Shown in pieces: positions 9,325 through 18,811 of a stretch of DNA of 64,000 bases. Origin of the DNA: Saccharicrinis fermentans DSM 9555 = JCM 21142 (GTDB taxonomy: Bacteria; Bacteroidota; Bacteroidia; Bacteroidales; Marinilabiliaceae); assembly GCF_000517085.1 (NCBI RefSeq), contig NZ_KI912107.1, positions 4,709,980 to 4,773,979 of the forward strand, written 5' to 3'. The notes beneath the pieces were generated by a model that made no database searches, was not told the origin of the DNA, and saw only the letters and a program-made list of their open reading frames with translations. Within the stretch, counting starts at the first letter, position 1. Each line of letters opens with the position of its first letter. The position numbers were made by a program, and so were the translations under genes.

Positions 9325-10596
9325 TTATTTCTTTTTGAAGGGTCTGATTAACACGCGTAGAGACTGGTCGCGTGAAAAATAGCTCTGAGCCCAATTGATA
9401 AAAATAAACAATCGGTTTTTAACTCCAACAATGGCCATCAAGTGGACAATAAGCCACATGAACCAGGCTATTACACCCGAGAAAGTAAAGGAAGGCAAGT
9501 CTACCACTGCCATATTACGACCTATGGTAGCCATTGATCCTTTGTCGCGGTATTCAAATTCTTTGGCAGTGCCACGTATCAGATTTTTAGATAGCAGGTG
9601 GGCTTGTTGTATGGCAACCTGGGCAACTTGTGGATGACCATTGGCATATTTTTCGGTTACCATTGAAGCCATATCGCCCAGGGCATAAATGTCGTTTAGT
9701 CCTTTTACCTGATTGGTTCTATCCACCGATAAGCGGTTTCCTCTCACGTAATATTCATCTGCAATACCAGGTATGCGTCTAACTCCAACGCCGGCTGTCC
9801 ATACTAAATTTTGAACTTTATAGCTAGTGCCGTCCTCCAAGGTCATATCGTCACCATTGTAGTCTAATATTTTGGTCTTGAGGTGTACTTCTACGCCCAG
9901 GCGGGTAAGGAACTTAAACGCACTATTGCCAGCTTTCTCACTCATGCCGTTTAGCAGGCGGGGAGCGGCCTCATATAACCGTATTTTCATTCGGTTAAAA
10001 TCAAGTTCCGGATAGTCTTTGGGCAATACGTAACTTTTTAATTCTGCAATGGCTCCAGAAAGCTCTACCCCCGTGGGGCCACCTCCTACAATCACTACCG
10101 AGAGTTGTTTGGCCTGTTCTTTACTATTTTCAGTTAAAATGGCTGTTTCAAAGCTTTCGAGAATGCGGTTTCGTAGGTTGATAGCCTGTGCTGTTGACTT
10201 CATTGAAATTCCATATTGCTCGATGTTTTTATTGCCAAAGTAGTTTGTGTCGACCCCGGTTGCCAATACCAGTTTATCGTAGCTTAGTTCGCCTGCTTTG
10301 GTGATTATTATCTTCTCTTGAGGTTTTACTTCTAGTAATTCGGTATTTCTAAAGTGTAGGTTGGTGAATTTCTGAAATGCCTTCCGGATTGGGAATGAGA
10401 TATTACTGGGCTCCAAACCGGAAGTGGCTACCTGATAAAATAGTGGTTGAAATTGATGAAAATTTCTTTTGTCAATCATTACCACTTGATACTGCGATCC
10501 AGCCATTTTGCGGGCTAATTTAAGTCCCGCAAATCCTGCGCCGATGATGATCACTCTTTTTTTTCCGTTGTTGGGTAAGTTAAATCCGTTTTTCAT
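9325..10596 (-). CDS. ndh: Type II NADH:quinone oxidoreductase / FAD-dependent oxidoreductase
   Basis: A 423-residue flavoprotein with two Rossmann folds: RVIIIGAGFAGLKLARKM (about residues 14-31) binds FAD, and VVIVGGGPTGVELSGAIAEL (about 168-187) binds NADH. YALGDMAS near residue 305 is the conserved FAD-contact motif. The C-terminal 60 residues contain a hydrophobic helix (FSGVIAWFMWLIVHLMAIVG) typical of membrane-attached NDH-2. It transfers electrons from NADH to menaquinone without pumping protons (family knowledge). There is a separate 150-base gap to the next minus-strand gene downstream. Confidence 0.92.
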   Translation of the reverse strand: MKNGFNLPNNGKKRVIIIGAGFAGLKLARKMAGSQYQVVMIDKRNFHQFQPLFYQVATSGLEPSNISFPIRKAFQKFTNLHFRNTELLEVKPQEKIIITKAGELSYDKLVLATGVDTNYFGNKNIEQYGISMKSTAQAINLRNRILESFETAILTENSKEQAKQLSVVIVGGGPTGVELSGAIAELKSYVLPKDYPELDFNRMKIRLYEAAPRLLNGMSEKAGNSAFKFLTRLGVEVHLKTKILDYNGDDMTLEDGTSYKVQNLVWTAGVGVRRIPGIADEYYVRGNRLSVDRTNQVKGLNDIYALGDMASMVTEKYANGHPQVAQVAIQQAHLLSKNLIRGTAKEFEYRDKGSMATIGRNMAVVDLPSFTFSGVIAWFMWLIVHLMAIVGVKNRLFIFINWAQSYFSRDQSLRVLIRPFKKK

Positions 10597-10750
10597 ACGA
10601 GTGCGTTGTCTGCGTTATAATAATAACATCAAAACTACCCATTGAAGAAATTGTTCTCTCCATTAGAGAAATTTTTCGTTAATTTAGGTTAAGGATGGGG
10701 AATTAGTTTTTTCTACATCTTATTTTTGTATTGAGTGGTCCTTATTTTTT

Positions 10751-13700
10751 TTAGAAATTGAACTTCATGGCTACACTGAGGTAATCACCTTCTGGCGTTA
10801 AGGAGTAGTAGGGTTGAAGAATTACCATTTCGAGGATGTCTAGGTACATGCCTAGAGTTTGGCTCTGGTGCCATTTGTTGGAGTGTTCTCCATTCAACCA
10901 CACACGTCCTAAGTCATATCCCCCCAGTACACCAATGTCCATCGGCAAATAGTCATTACTCCATTTGACAATTTTAAAACGCAGATCGGAGTTATTATAG
11001 AAGAGTGATTCACCTCTAAAACGATCGTTTCTGTATCCTCGGAGGTGGCTTGTATTGCCCAAGCTGGGATATTGGTAAAATTGTGGTTCGCCATTTACCG
11101 CTTGATAGCCTGCACTATTTACCAATACTATCTTGGGTCTGTTAGATAGGGTGAGGTAGAAGGTGGCGTCTGAATCAAATTCCCATAATTCTTTGTTGCC
11201 AGATAGTTCATTAAAGTAGGTTAGACCTACATTAATTTTAAAGCCATTAGATGGGTTATTTTCTCTATCCAATACCTGGATTGCATATTTGGCTGTTCCT
11301 CCCCCAAAATGCTTTCTTTTTAGTTCGTCGGCACTAAACCCAATTTGCGGATCACGGGCCACACGACCAATGGAGTTCTCTAGACTTATGGTTTGGTAAA
11401 AAGGACCAAATACAAAACTCCGGTGTTCGTTGGCGCTATGCCAACCAAATAAAGGTGCAATACGGGTAGAGCGTTTTCTCACCCAGTTATATTGTTTGCG
11501 ATAGTGATGGTTGATGGATTCGTTGCCGTAGCCAAAGAAGTTTTCTATTAAGGGATGATCGATGTTGAAGGCCGGAACAAAGTCGAGTTGTCCCAGTATA
11601 TTTGAAAAATGACCGGCATACCCAATGGTAAAGGCATCTTGACTGCCCGGAGCAACGGAAAAGTAGGCCTTATGTTTTGATTTAAAGGGTTCTTTACGCC
11701 ACGCTTGTCTGGTCCAAGTATAACTTCCTCCCAACCATATGCCATCATCCTTGGTATATCCTGCGGTAAGCAAAGGAAGACCTGTATTGTATTTAAAAGC
11801 ATTCCTGTCGTATTCATTTACCTCCAGATCATTGGAAGTTCGGTTCACGAACCCTTCTCCCTCTAGTTGTATACCTTTGTTGTTGTCGTAGGCAAATATT
11901 CTATTGGCTTGTGATTCGTTTGTAGCTACATCTTTGTCTTCACCTCCAATGATTCTTATTTTTATTTTTTTATGGTTGTCGCCTGTTATTTTAAATGTAT
12001 CATCACCCCTTAAGCCGTATATACGAATCTCTTTTGTTTCGTCGGGATAAAAGGTGCGGTTATATTTTTGTAAGTCGGGTTTATTTTTTCTAGGAATGAT
12101 GTGGCTTATTTTTACCGATCCGTCTTTATTTTTATGGATGTAAAAATGGTCGTCATCATCGGTGCCAACTATCTCAACCTCTTTGGATATGAATTCATAG
12201 AGTTTGCGTCCCATTTGTAGTAGGTTGGTACGACGTTCTTTTAAAAGGGGTACCAGCTCTTGATTCATTGTCTGAACCTCAGTAGGCAAGGATTTTATGG
12301 ACGAAGCAATGACCTCGTCTGTCATATTATTTTGCAGTTCTTTGATGATGGCTTCCCAGTCGCTCCATTGTAGTTGGTTGAGGAAGTAACGATCGAAATA
12401 GCGGGCGTTGAATGACTGGTTTTTTACATCTTTGACATCTCCTTTCATGGTCTTGAATTTTTTAACAAGAAAGGTAGACACATACCATGGGATGAGCCCT
12501 TCAAACTTATAAAAGGCCTGGTCTCGGTCGCGAGGAATGGGTCGGTATAATGTACGGTCGTCCTCTTCAAAGGAGGCCCATCGCCATTGGTCATCATGTC
12601 GGTCCCAATCGTGAATCCATAGGTCGAACATACGTGATTTTAATACCCATGGCTGATCTATAAAATGACTTTTCTTTTCGCGAAGAATTTCCAGTAAATC
12701 TGTATATCCAATTATTTTTTTACTGTAGCCAAAATGATCTGTATCGCTCCAATCATCATTGGGACGTTGTTCGAGCAGGTATAATTCCTCAGAGAAGAGG
12801 GCGTTGTAATTTCCCAATTGCTTTTGATGTTTTAGGTATACCAACCGTGGTTTGGTATAGTATATTCCGGCTGCTTTGGATAGTGTAGGTAGCATCAATG
12901 CACCGTAGGGGTGACTGGCGCTGTTTAAATCCTTCATGATATTCATGGCCTTCAACGATCGGTACTTTTCGTCTACCAACTTGGTGTAGTCTTTTTTTAT
13001 AGACCGAAGAATATATTGTTTGCCATCATCTGCTTCCATTCTTAATGAATTGGACGACATACCTCCACCTTTTTTAATGGGCTTTAGTCCGCCTAGTTCT
13101 TTTTCCAGGTTAAAAACCGGCACATTAACAGGTGTTGTCCACATATTACGATATTGCTTTCCAAGCCAAAACTGCTTTCTTTTATTTGCTTTAAAAGCGG
13201 GATTGGCTGCAACAATTGTATCTTTTTGAATGATGGAAGGGTAGGATTGGGGAATGTCTACTGTTCCCGGTTTTGGTTGTCGTAGTTGTTTTCTGAATTC
13301 TAATTTAGCTTCTTCACCAAAGTTTGAAACAGTATAGAATTCTACCCATGACTCATTATTATCGTAGAAGTTAATCTTTGCATATCCCCTGGCTTCTCTG
13401 GCAAATTCAGCATCACCTCCTGCAGCGGTGTAGTTTAATTTACTGCCTGATCCGCTTACGATATAGCGTAGATCATGGTCTTCAAAATATTGTAGAGAAT
13501 GTTCATGGCCCGAAGCAAATATAACGTCGATGCCCAACTCTAGCGCTTTGTTGTTAATGCCATTTGCCAATTCCTGGTATTTTTTATTGGCTATATCTTG
13601 AATGTTGCCCGTTGTTTTTCGATAGAAAGGAATTACTGAGCCAATAACAGGAAGGGGTATCCATAAATTTTTCATTTCGTGTAGTGGAAATAAATGATGT

Positions 13701-14452
13701 TTCCAAGAGAAATGTCCGCCATGTTCCCCATTGCTTTTAATAGGGTGGTGCATCAGGACCACGATTTCGTCGTTTTTGTGATCTAGAAATATTTCCTCCA
13801 TACGTTGAAGTAAATCGGCACGTGTTTTTATGTCACACCCTTTATTGATACTTTTTTCTTCTTCCCAGTTTTGGAGCCACCACTGACTGTCAATAAATAC
13901 AAACACCAAATCTTTATGTATCTTTATTTCTTTGGGATCTCCGCAGCCGTCTCCGGGGTACATTTTCACTTTATGCTCAAAATCATCTTCAAAATACTTT
14001 TCTATGTATTTTTCCTGTCGTTTTACGGCTTTTAGTCCTTTTTTTTGACCTCTTTTCCAATCGTGATTACCCGGGATAAAGAACGTGTTGCCATTGCAAT
14101 ATTTGGCAAGTTCAAGAGATGCGTTTATTTTTTTCTCCATGGATGCCCTGTCATTTTTATCTTTTGGAGGCATTCCCCATGGATATATGTTGTCTCCAAG
14201 GAAAACTAAGGTGGTGGGATTTGACGTGGACAACAAATCTTTACCTACGGCATCCAATACAAAATTCTTACCAGTGGTATGGTCGTCAAGTTTGCCGGCA
14301 TCGCCTACTAAAAACAGGGTATGCACCGGTTGTTTGTTTTGGGGCATTGTTTGTAATTCCCAGTCTGTACTCCCATGGCCATAATAAGGTGAGCGAAGGG
14401 TGCCGCATGAAATAAGACATAGTATTAGTAAGAGGGATAGTACATTCTTCAT
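10751..14452 (-). CDS. Giant lipoprotein: metallophosphoesterase joined to probable outer-membrane beta-barrel
   Basis: 1233 residues from the ATG at 14452, chosen because it begins a lipoprotein signal (MKNVLSLLLILCLISCG). Residues about 40-370 are a calcineurin-like metallophosphoesterase with all metal motifs: VGDAGKLDD, FLGDNIYPWG, FIPGNHDW, HHPIKSNG and SGHEHSLQ. The middle region contains DLWIHDWDRHDDQWRW and RDRDQAFYKFEG, a D-R-H-D pattern that resembles catalytic loops of kinase-like folds (inference). The last roughly 380 residues have alternating aromatic strands ending in SVAMKFNF, the pattern of a surface-antigen/Omp85-like barrel strand with terminal Phe. The product is likely at the outer membrane. 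Substrate unknown. Similar long proteins are known in Bacteroidota only as metallophosphoesterases. Confidence 0.85.
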   Translation of the reverse strand: MKNVLSLLLILCLISCGTLRSPYYGHGSTDWELQTMPQNKQPVHTLFLVGDAGKLDDHTTGKNFVLDAVGKDLLSTSNPTTLVFLGDNIYPWGMPPKDKNDRASMEKKINASLELAKYCNGNTFFIPGNHDWKRGQKKGLKAVKRQEKYIEKYFEDDFEHKVKMYPGDGCGDPKEIKIHKDLVFVFIDSQWWLQNWEEEKSINKGCDIKTRADLLQRMEEIFLDHKNDEIVVLMHHPIKSNGEHGGHFSWKHHLFPLHEMKNLWIPLPVIGSVIPFYRKTTGNIQDIANKKYQELANGINNKALELGIDVIFASGHEHSLQYFEDHDLRYIVSGSGSKLNYTAAGGDAEFAREARGYAKINFYDNNESWVEFYTVSNFGEEAKLEFRKQLRQPKPGTVDIPQSYPSIIQKDTIVAANPAFKANKRKQFWLGKQYRNMWTTPVNVPVFNLEKELGGLKPIKKGGGMSSNSLRMEADDGKQYILRSIKKDYTKLVDEKYRSLKAMNIMKDLNSASHPYGALMLPTLSKAAGIYYTKPRLVYLKHQKQLGNYNALFSEELYLLEQRPNDDWSDTDHFGYSKKIIGYTDLLEILREKKSHFIDQPWVLKSRMFDLWIHDWDRHDDQWRWASFEEDDRTLYRPIPRDRDQAFYKFEGLIPWYVSTFLVKKFKTMKGDVKDVKNQSFNARYFDRYFLNQLQWSDWEAIIKELQNNMTDEVIASSIKSLPTEVQTMNQELVPLLKERRTNLLQMGRKLYEFISKEVEIVGTDDDDHFYIHKNKDGSVKISHIIPRKNKPDLQKYNRTFYPDETKEIRIYGLRGDDTFKITGDNHKKIKIRIIGGEDKDVATNESQANRIFAYDNNKGIQLEGEGFVNRTSNDLEVNEYDRNAFKYNTGLPLLTAGYTKDDGIWLGGSYTWTRQAWRKEPFKSKHKAYFSVAPGSQDAFTIGYAGHFSNILGQLDFVPAFNIDHPLIENFFGYGNESINHHYRKQYNWVRKRSTRIAPLFGWHSANEHRSFVFGPFYQTISLENSIGRVARDPQIGFSADELKRKHFGGGTAKYAIQVLDRENNPSNGFKINVGLTYFNELSGNKELWEFDSDATFYLTLSNRPKIVLVNSAGYQAVNGEPQFYQYPSLGNTSHLRGYRNDRFRGESLFYNNSDLRFKIVKWSNDYLPMDIGVLGGYDLGRVWLNGEHSNKWHQSQTLGMYLDILEMVILQPYYSLTPEGDYLSVAMKFNF

Positions 14453-14474
14453 AGATTTATACTTTCTTTCAATG

Positions 14475-14594
14475 GTCATATGGATCTCACAAGAAAATTA
14501 ATTATTCACCAAGTTTTATATTCAAAGGTGTTTATGAATACTAAGTATTCCATTCCTCTGTGTGTGAATTCGTTCCCCTGACTCATTTCATATA
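14475..14594. repeat. Palindromic intergenic repeat, copy 1 (divergent)
   Basis: It begins GTCATATGGATCTCAC, holds TTCCTCTGTGTGTGAATTCG and ends CTGACTCATTTCATATAC. Both ends are degraded versions of the arms seen in copies 3 and 4 (CATATGGAACTCGCC ... GGCTCGTTTCATATG), and the loop is longer. It lies about 25 bases upstream of the start of the large lipoprotein gene. Confidence 0.6.
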
Positions 14595-14669
14595 CTCTAG
14601 TGAATTATTATAAAGGGTATATGAAATTGGCGATTGGCATCATTTTAATGTTGCCTTATGCCTTGATTT

Positions 14670-15560
14670 TTAAGGTGTGGGTTTATAGATAAATATTTTT
14701 CCATTTCTACCTTGTCCTTCGGTACTTATAAATAAGTTTCCTTTGGAGTCAAAGCAAATACCTTCAGGTTGGGGTATTTTGTCTTTATCCAATAAAACAC
14801 ACTCAATGAGTTTATGTTCCTGTGAAAATATCAACATCATACTTTCTCTGGCAGATAACAAATATAGATTTCTTGTAAAAGGGTGGATGGCTATGCCTGA
14901 AGGAGAAAAATCATCTGCTCTTTTCAAAGCCTTGTCGCCACCTCCATTTTTTTTGATAAATTTTTTTATCCCTTTTATACGAAGAAGAAGATAGGGTTCT
15001 TTTTTAAATACCTTATCTTCTATAGAATAGGCATATATACCTTTGGTTCCTTTGGGATCATTGTTTAATGATTTCGCTTTGCAGGCTATTAGTAGTTCTT
15101 TGTTCATTACATCGTAGCTTAAACCTTCAACGTCATTTTTTGATGATAAGGGTGTATGAATACTTTCCGTTTCTTCATTAGAAAAACGATATAATATTCC
15201 GCTACTATTTATTATAAAGTTATTGTTGTCCACTTTTTCAATCCCTTCGTAATCACCACTTGGTCCAAATTTTTCCTTGCCCAATACTTTCCCCGATGAG
15301 GGTTCTATCTCATATAAAAGGCCTTGTTCGTCGTTCACAGCTAAAAGAGTGTTGTTGGATGGGTTGTATGATAGTCCGGATATCTCGGATAAGGTAAGTG
15401 GTAACGTAAGGGTTATATCGGGCCATTTGAAATGATAACCATCCTTGTTTACGGATAGTGATGGGTAAGTTTTAGCCTTGTGCTTTTCTCCTACCGAATG
15501 AAAACTGCATGAAGAAAGACATAACTGCAATAATATAATGCTTAGTATTTTTTGCTGCAT
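14670..15560 (-). CDS. SdiA-regulated (YjiK-like) beta-propeller lipoprotein
   Basis: A 296-residue lipoprotein with a lipobox in LLQLCLSSCSF. The body matches the SdiA-regulated/YjiK propeller family: EISGLSYNPSNNTLLAVNDE, GDYEGIEKVDNNNFI, DDFSPSGIAIHPFTRNLYLL and PEGICFDSKGNLFISTEGQG. Blades carry the GI/GL-S-Y and EG-(I/L) signatures of NHL/SMP-30-like propellers. It is probably anchored in the periplasm or on the surface. Family members have no settled biochemical function, and some resemble esterases or lactonases in fold. It follows the metallophosphoesterase lipoprotein upstream of it in sequence, but 200 bases with a repeat element separate the two, so co-transcription is unclear. Confidence 0.85.
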   Translation of the reverse strand: MQQKILSIILLQLCLSSCSFHSVGEKHKAKTYPSLSVNKDGYHFKWPDITLTLPLTLSEISGLSYNPSNNTLLAVNDEQGLLYEIEPSSGKVLGKEKFGPSGDYEGIEKVDNNNFIINSSGILYRFSNEETESIHTPLSSKNDVEGLSYDVMNKELLIACKAKSLNNDPKGTKGIYAYSIEDKVFKKEPYLLLRIKGIKKFIKKNGGGDKALKRADDFSPSGIAIHPFTRNLYLLSARESMMLIFSQEHKLIECVLLDKDKIPQPEGICFDSKGNLFISTEGQGRNGKIFIYKPTP

Positions 15561-15840
15561 AAATAATACTTTTACAATGAATGCAAATTAAGAATAAACT
15601 TTTTAAACGAATGAATCCAATAAGGACGTAATGTATAAAATCCGAGATTAAGAACGAAATATAGTGCTTAAAGTGTTAAAGCTACTTTATGTGATTGCTT
15701 ACCAATATGAGTTATATCTACCCTGCGAAAATTTTGCATTGTTGATGCGTACCTGCGATCGTTGGGATACTGCTAATTCGGATAAGCTATTACGCATTAA
15801 AATTACTACCAATCAAGTAGTCTGCTAACTTCTTTCAAAA

Positions 15841-15912
15841 GTCATGTGGAACTCGCCGAAATTATTTCTCTTTCTCCGTGTGTGAATCTACCCTCCCCCC
15901 CTGGCTCGATTC
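15841..15912. repeat. Palindromic intergenic repeat, copy 2
   Basis: It begins GTCATGTGGAACTCGCC, has a CTCCGTGTGTGAATC middle and a CTGGCTCGATTCAATTC end, matching the shared core of the family. It lies in the 385-base gap between the SdiA-regulated gene and the AEC gene. The remainder of that gap (15,561-15,840) shows no gene or other recognisable element. Confidence 0.75.
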
Positions 15913-15944
15913 AATTCACCATATTGACGCTATGTCTCATTGGG

Positions 15945-16904
15945 TTAAAGCAATAGTAACAGCCATAGAGGAATACTTATTAGAGATAGTAGATGCGTGA
16001 TTAAGATGGTTCCACTGAAGAGTTTGGTGTCTGCACCGTATATTTCTCCTAATACCTGACTTGCCATGGAGTTTGGCATGACTACAACGATGAGCATTAC
16101 GTTGAGAAAAGGGTGGTCAGGGAAAAATTGTTTAAGCAGTATGACGCCTATGATTGGTATTAGTATGAGTCGGAACAGTGCTACACCCCATAAATCTAGA
16201 ATTTTTAAATCGCTAAATTTCATTAATCCCATGCGGCCGCCTACCATAATCATGGAGATAGGTATTGTGGCCTGCCCCATTTGAAAGATTGTTTTTTGAG
16301 AATAGTTTAAGAATAAACTTTTATCCAGTAAGTTTTGAAAGGGCATATTGAAAATATGAAGACCTATCAATATCAGTAGAGAGAAATATATGCTTACCAT
16401 GGGGGCTGATAATAAATGCTTTAGGTCTTTTGTTTTAAAACCGCCTCCGTTGGTATTTAAAATGGAGATACCTAAGGTCCATACAGCCAGTTCTGCGCCC
16501 AGTGTGGATAGGATTAAAGCGCCCATTTGTTGTTCGCCATAGAGCTTAGCAATGATAGCCAGGGGCAAAAAAGAGTAGTTGTTAGTGGTCATTTGAAACA
16601 GAATGCTTCTGCGTCTTTGCAGGTCGTCACATTTGAAGAAGCCCAGGTATAGTAAACCGGCCAGGTAACCAATAATACAAAATACAAATATTGAAACCGG
16701 TAGTTGCCATGACTCTAGTACCTTTGTTATGGTAAAGTTTTTGGTGATGGAACTAAAAATTAAACAAGGGTATAGTACTTTAATTATGATATGACTTAAG
16801 GCTTTAAGAGCGGATTCTGATATAATATTTTTGCGAATGATCAGATAGCCGGGAATCATCATCAGAAATACTGATAATACATTTATAAACAAGGCTTGAA
16901 ACAT
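15945..16904 (-). CDS. AEC family (auxin efflux carrier-type) transporter
   Basis: A 319-residue polytopic membrane protein predicted to have about 10 helices in two inverted halves. Features of the AEC/BASS fold are visible: PGYLIIRKNIISESALKALS after helix 1, TNNYSFLPLAIIAKLYGEQQ in the crossover helix of the first half, and VVVMPNSMASQVLGEIYGAD in the matching position of the second half. Bacterial AEC proteins move organic acids such as malate or malonate. The substrate here is unknown. It is a single minus-strand gene, with about 225 bases before the FkbM gene that follow no clear pattern. Confidence 0.9.
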   Translation of the reverse strand: MFQALFINVLSVFLMMIPGYLIIRKNIISESALKALSHIIIKVLYPCLIFSSITKNFTITKVLESWQLPVSIFVFCIIGYLAGLLYLGFFKCDDLQRRRSILFQMTTNNYSFLPLAIIAKLYGEQQMGALILSTLGAELAVWTLGISILNTNGGGFKTKDLKHLLSAPMVSIYFSLLILIGLHIFNMPFQNLLDKSLFLNYSQKTIFQMGQATIPISMIMVGGRMGLMKFSDLKILDLWGVALFRLILIPIIGVILLKQFFPDHPFLNVMLIVVVMPNSMASQVLGEIYGADTKLFSGTILITHLLSLISIPLWLLLLL

Positions 16905-17129
16905 GATTTATATTTTGAACGCAAAGGTAAAACAATATATGCAATGGAAGCCAGTGCTGACAGTGGACGTGTAGAATGGGGAGTTGGGTTTAAGAGTCAA
17001 GTGTCAGATAGACAATGAAAAATGTTTTCTTAAAAAATAATTTTTTATTGTTTTTTAAGAAAGTTATTTTGTGACTTTGTTTTTTTTAACCTTACTGATG
17101 GTTCGGTTCCGGGCTCATCTTATTGGTTG

Positions 17130-17816
17130 TTATAATTTCACAAAGGACACTTCTTCAAATATATCAGAAATACCAAAAATATGATATCCTTTGCTTTTCA
17201 TTTTTTGTATGAACTCACATGTTTTTTGTTTGCCATTCTGAAAGAAACGCTCATGAAATTCAACGACTATTTGTTTTATTTCAATATCTGAGTTGAGTAT
17301 TCCATCTATGACATCATATTCAGATCCTTCAATATCCATTTTTAGTAGGTCTATATTTTTATGACCTAGTTCATTAGCTATGTCTATAAATGATTTCATT
17401 TGAACATGAAGTATATCTTGACTGGAGACGCCATTGTTAAGGATCAGGCTTCCGGATATATATGTTTTGTTTTTGGGAAGATGAAATGGCATTTTACCAG
17501 TTTCTAAGGCAATACCATATTCTTTCAGGTAGAATGTTGTGGGTAAAACTTGGTTTTTGCACCAGGCTATTGATTTGGGTGTTGGGTCAAAGGCAAAGAC
17601 AGTACAGGAATGGTTCTCGATGAGACATCTGTCAAAGGATATATCTTCACCAATGCCAAAGGAGTATACCACCGAATTTTGATTTATGAATTGGTGGGCC
17701 ACATAAAACCCGCCACCTTTGTTTCCATACCATGTTTTTTTCAGGTGAGTACTCTGGGTGATATGCTTAAATTTTCCATTCAGGATATAGTAGAGTCGGG
17801 TGAGTTTTGAATTCAT
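17130..17816 (-). CDS. FkbM-family methyltransferase
   Basis: A 228-residue SAM-dependent methyltransferase, counted from the ATG at 17816 (MNSKLTRL). A TTG six codons earlier is possible but less likely. Core motifs of the FkbM family are present: VYSFGIGEDISFD (SAM-binding glycine region), VFAFDPTPKSIAWC (motif with acidic residue) and IDLLKMDIEGSEYDVIDG. FkbM proteins methylate sugar or polyketide hydroxyls, and in Bacteroidota they commonly decorate surface glycans. Two glycosyltransferases lie about 1.7 kb upstream on the same strand, which fits glycan modification, but there is no operon continuity. Confidence 0.88.
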   Translation of the reverse strand: MNSKLTRLYYILNGKFKHITQSTHLKKTWYGNKGGGFYVAHQFINQNSVVYSFGIGEDISFDRCLIENHSCTVFAFDPTPKSIAWCKNQVLPTTFYLKEYGIALETGKMPFHLPKNKTYISGSLILNNGVSSQDILHVQMKSFIDIANELGHKNIDLLKMDIEGSEYDVIDGILNSDIEIKQIVVEFHERFFQNGKQKTCEFIQKMKSKGYHIFGISDIFEEVSFVKL

Positions 17817-18040
17817 AAATATTAGTTTTAACAAAACTAGTAATTATTGGCAGTTTATGGTTGGCTGTTATGGAAATTTTATTATTTAGTGGCTGCAAGA
17901 AAAGGACTGTTTTTTCAGTATTTGGAGTTTTCTTGCAAAGACTATTTAATATGTTTGTGAACTATCGCTATGCCAATTGAATAATGTATTGAAGGAGTGG
18001 AAGGAATTTCTTTTTGTAATACAAATAGTGAATTACCGCA

Positions 18041-18069
18041 AAAAGGCTGTCTTTTATGGGACAGCCTTT
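18041..18069 (-). terminator. Terminator for the DUF4890-like gene
   Basis: AAAGGCTGTC pairs with GACAGCCTTT around a short loop. On the minus strand it is followed by five T. It lies about 75 bases beyond the stop of the small gene at 18142. The rest of the 17,817-18,141 gap shows nothing else. Confidence 0.75.
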
Positions 18070-18141
18070 CTCAACTAACAAATCAAAAATCCGAAAAAAA
18101 CGTTCTGTTTTTTTTGAGTTAATCAAATTAAAAAACTAGTT

Positions 18142-18516
18142 TTAATTACGTCTTTGTCCACGACGTTCTCCTGTTTCTTTTTCTTGGGTTTCCATTTTTT
18201 TGTATTGCTCATCAGTTAATACTTTTTTTAATGCTGCTTTTTTGTCTTCTCGTATTGTCTTCATACTTTCACGCATTGCAGTTCTGTCACCTGATGAACT
18301 ATTGACTAGTTCCTGTTGTTTTTCGGCAAATTCCAAGTTGATGCTTTTAACTTTTGCTTCTTGTTCATCGCTTAGATTTAAGCTTTCTTTCATACGTTCG
18401 GTTTGCTTTTGAGCCATTTCTTCGGGAGTACCCATTTTTCCTTTTTGAGGACGTTGTGCTTCAACCGAAAATGATATTGCAAGTATTGCAATCAGACTAA
18501 ATATTAATTGCTTCAT
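18142..18516 (-). CDS. Small periplasmic DUF4890/Spy-like helical protein
   Basis: A 124-residue exported protein: signal peptide MKQLIFSLIAILAISFSVEA, then a charged, entirely helical mature part. MKESLNLSDEQEAKVKSINLEF and KKVLTDEQYKKMETQE repeat the L-(S/T)-DEQ pattern of the LTxxQ/Spy group and of DUF4890. The tail is very basic (GERRGQRRN). Family members are thought to act as periplasmic chaperones or stress sensors, which is not demonstrated for this protein. It has its own terminator. The 295-base gap upstream, to the glycosyltransferase end at 18812, holds no recognisable element. Confidence 0.82.
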   Translation of the reverse strand: MKQLIFSLIAILAISFSVEAQRPQKGKMGTPEEMAQKQTERMKESLNLSDEQEAKVKSINLEFAEKQQELVNSSSGDRTAMRESMKTIREDKKAALKKVLTDEQYKKMETQEKETGERRGQRRN

Positions 18517-18811
18517 GATAGATAAATTTTTTAATGAATAATATACTTTTCAATGATCGCTTTGTAATTTAGACGACAGAAAAAAAATTACCCCTCACTA
18601 ATTTGAAGAAAAGTGAAAAGCGACTTCAAGTGGGCTATTCACATAGCGTATAAAATACAAAATCTTTAAGCAAAGCGTATGTGCGATGAAATACTATGTT
18701 TAGGCGTTTATTATTTTTCATTCAAAGACCACAGGGAGCGCACCTAAAGTGCTCACTATCTGCATTAGTGATGCTTTATTATGGCTTGTTTCATTCCAGC
18801 AATGATGAATG

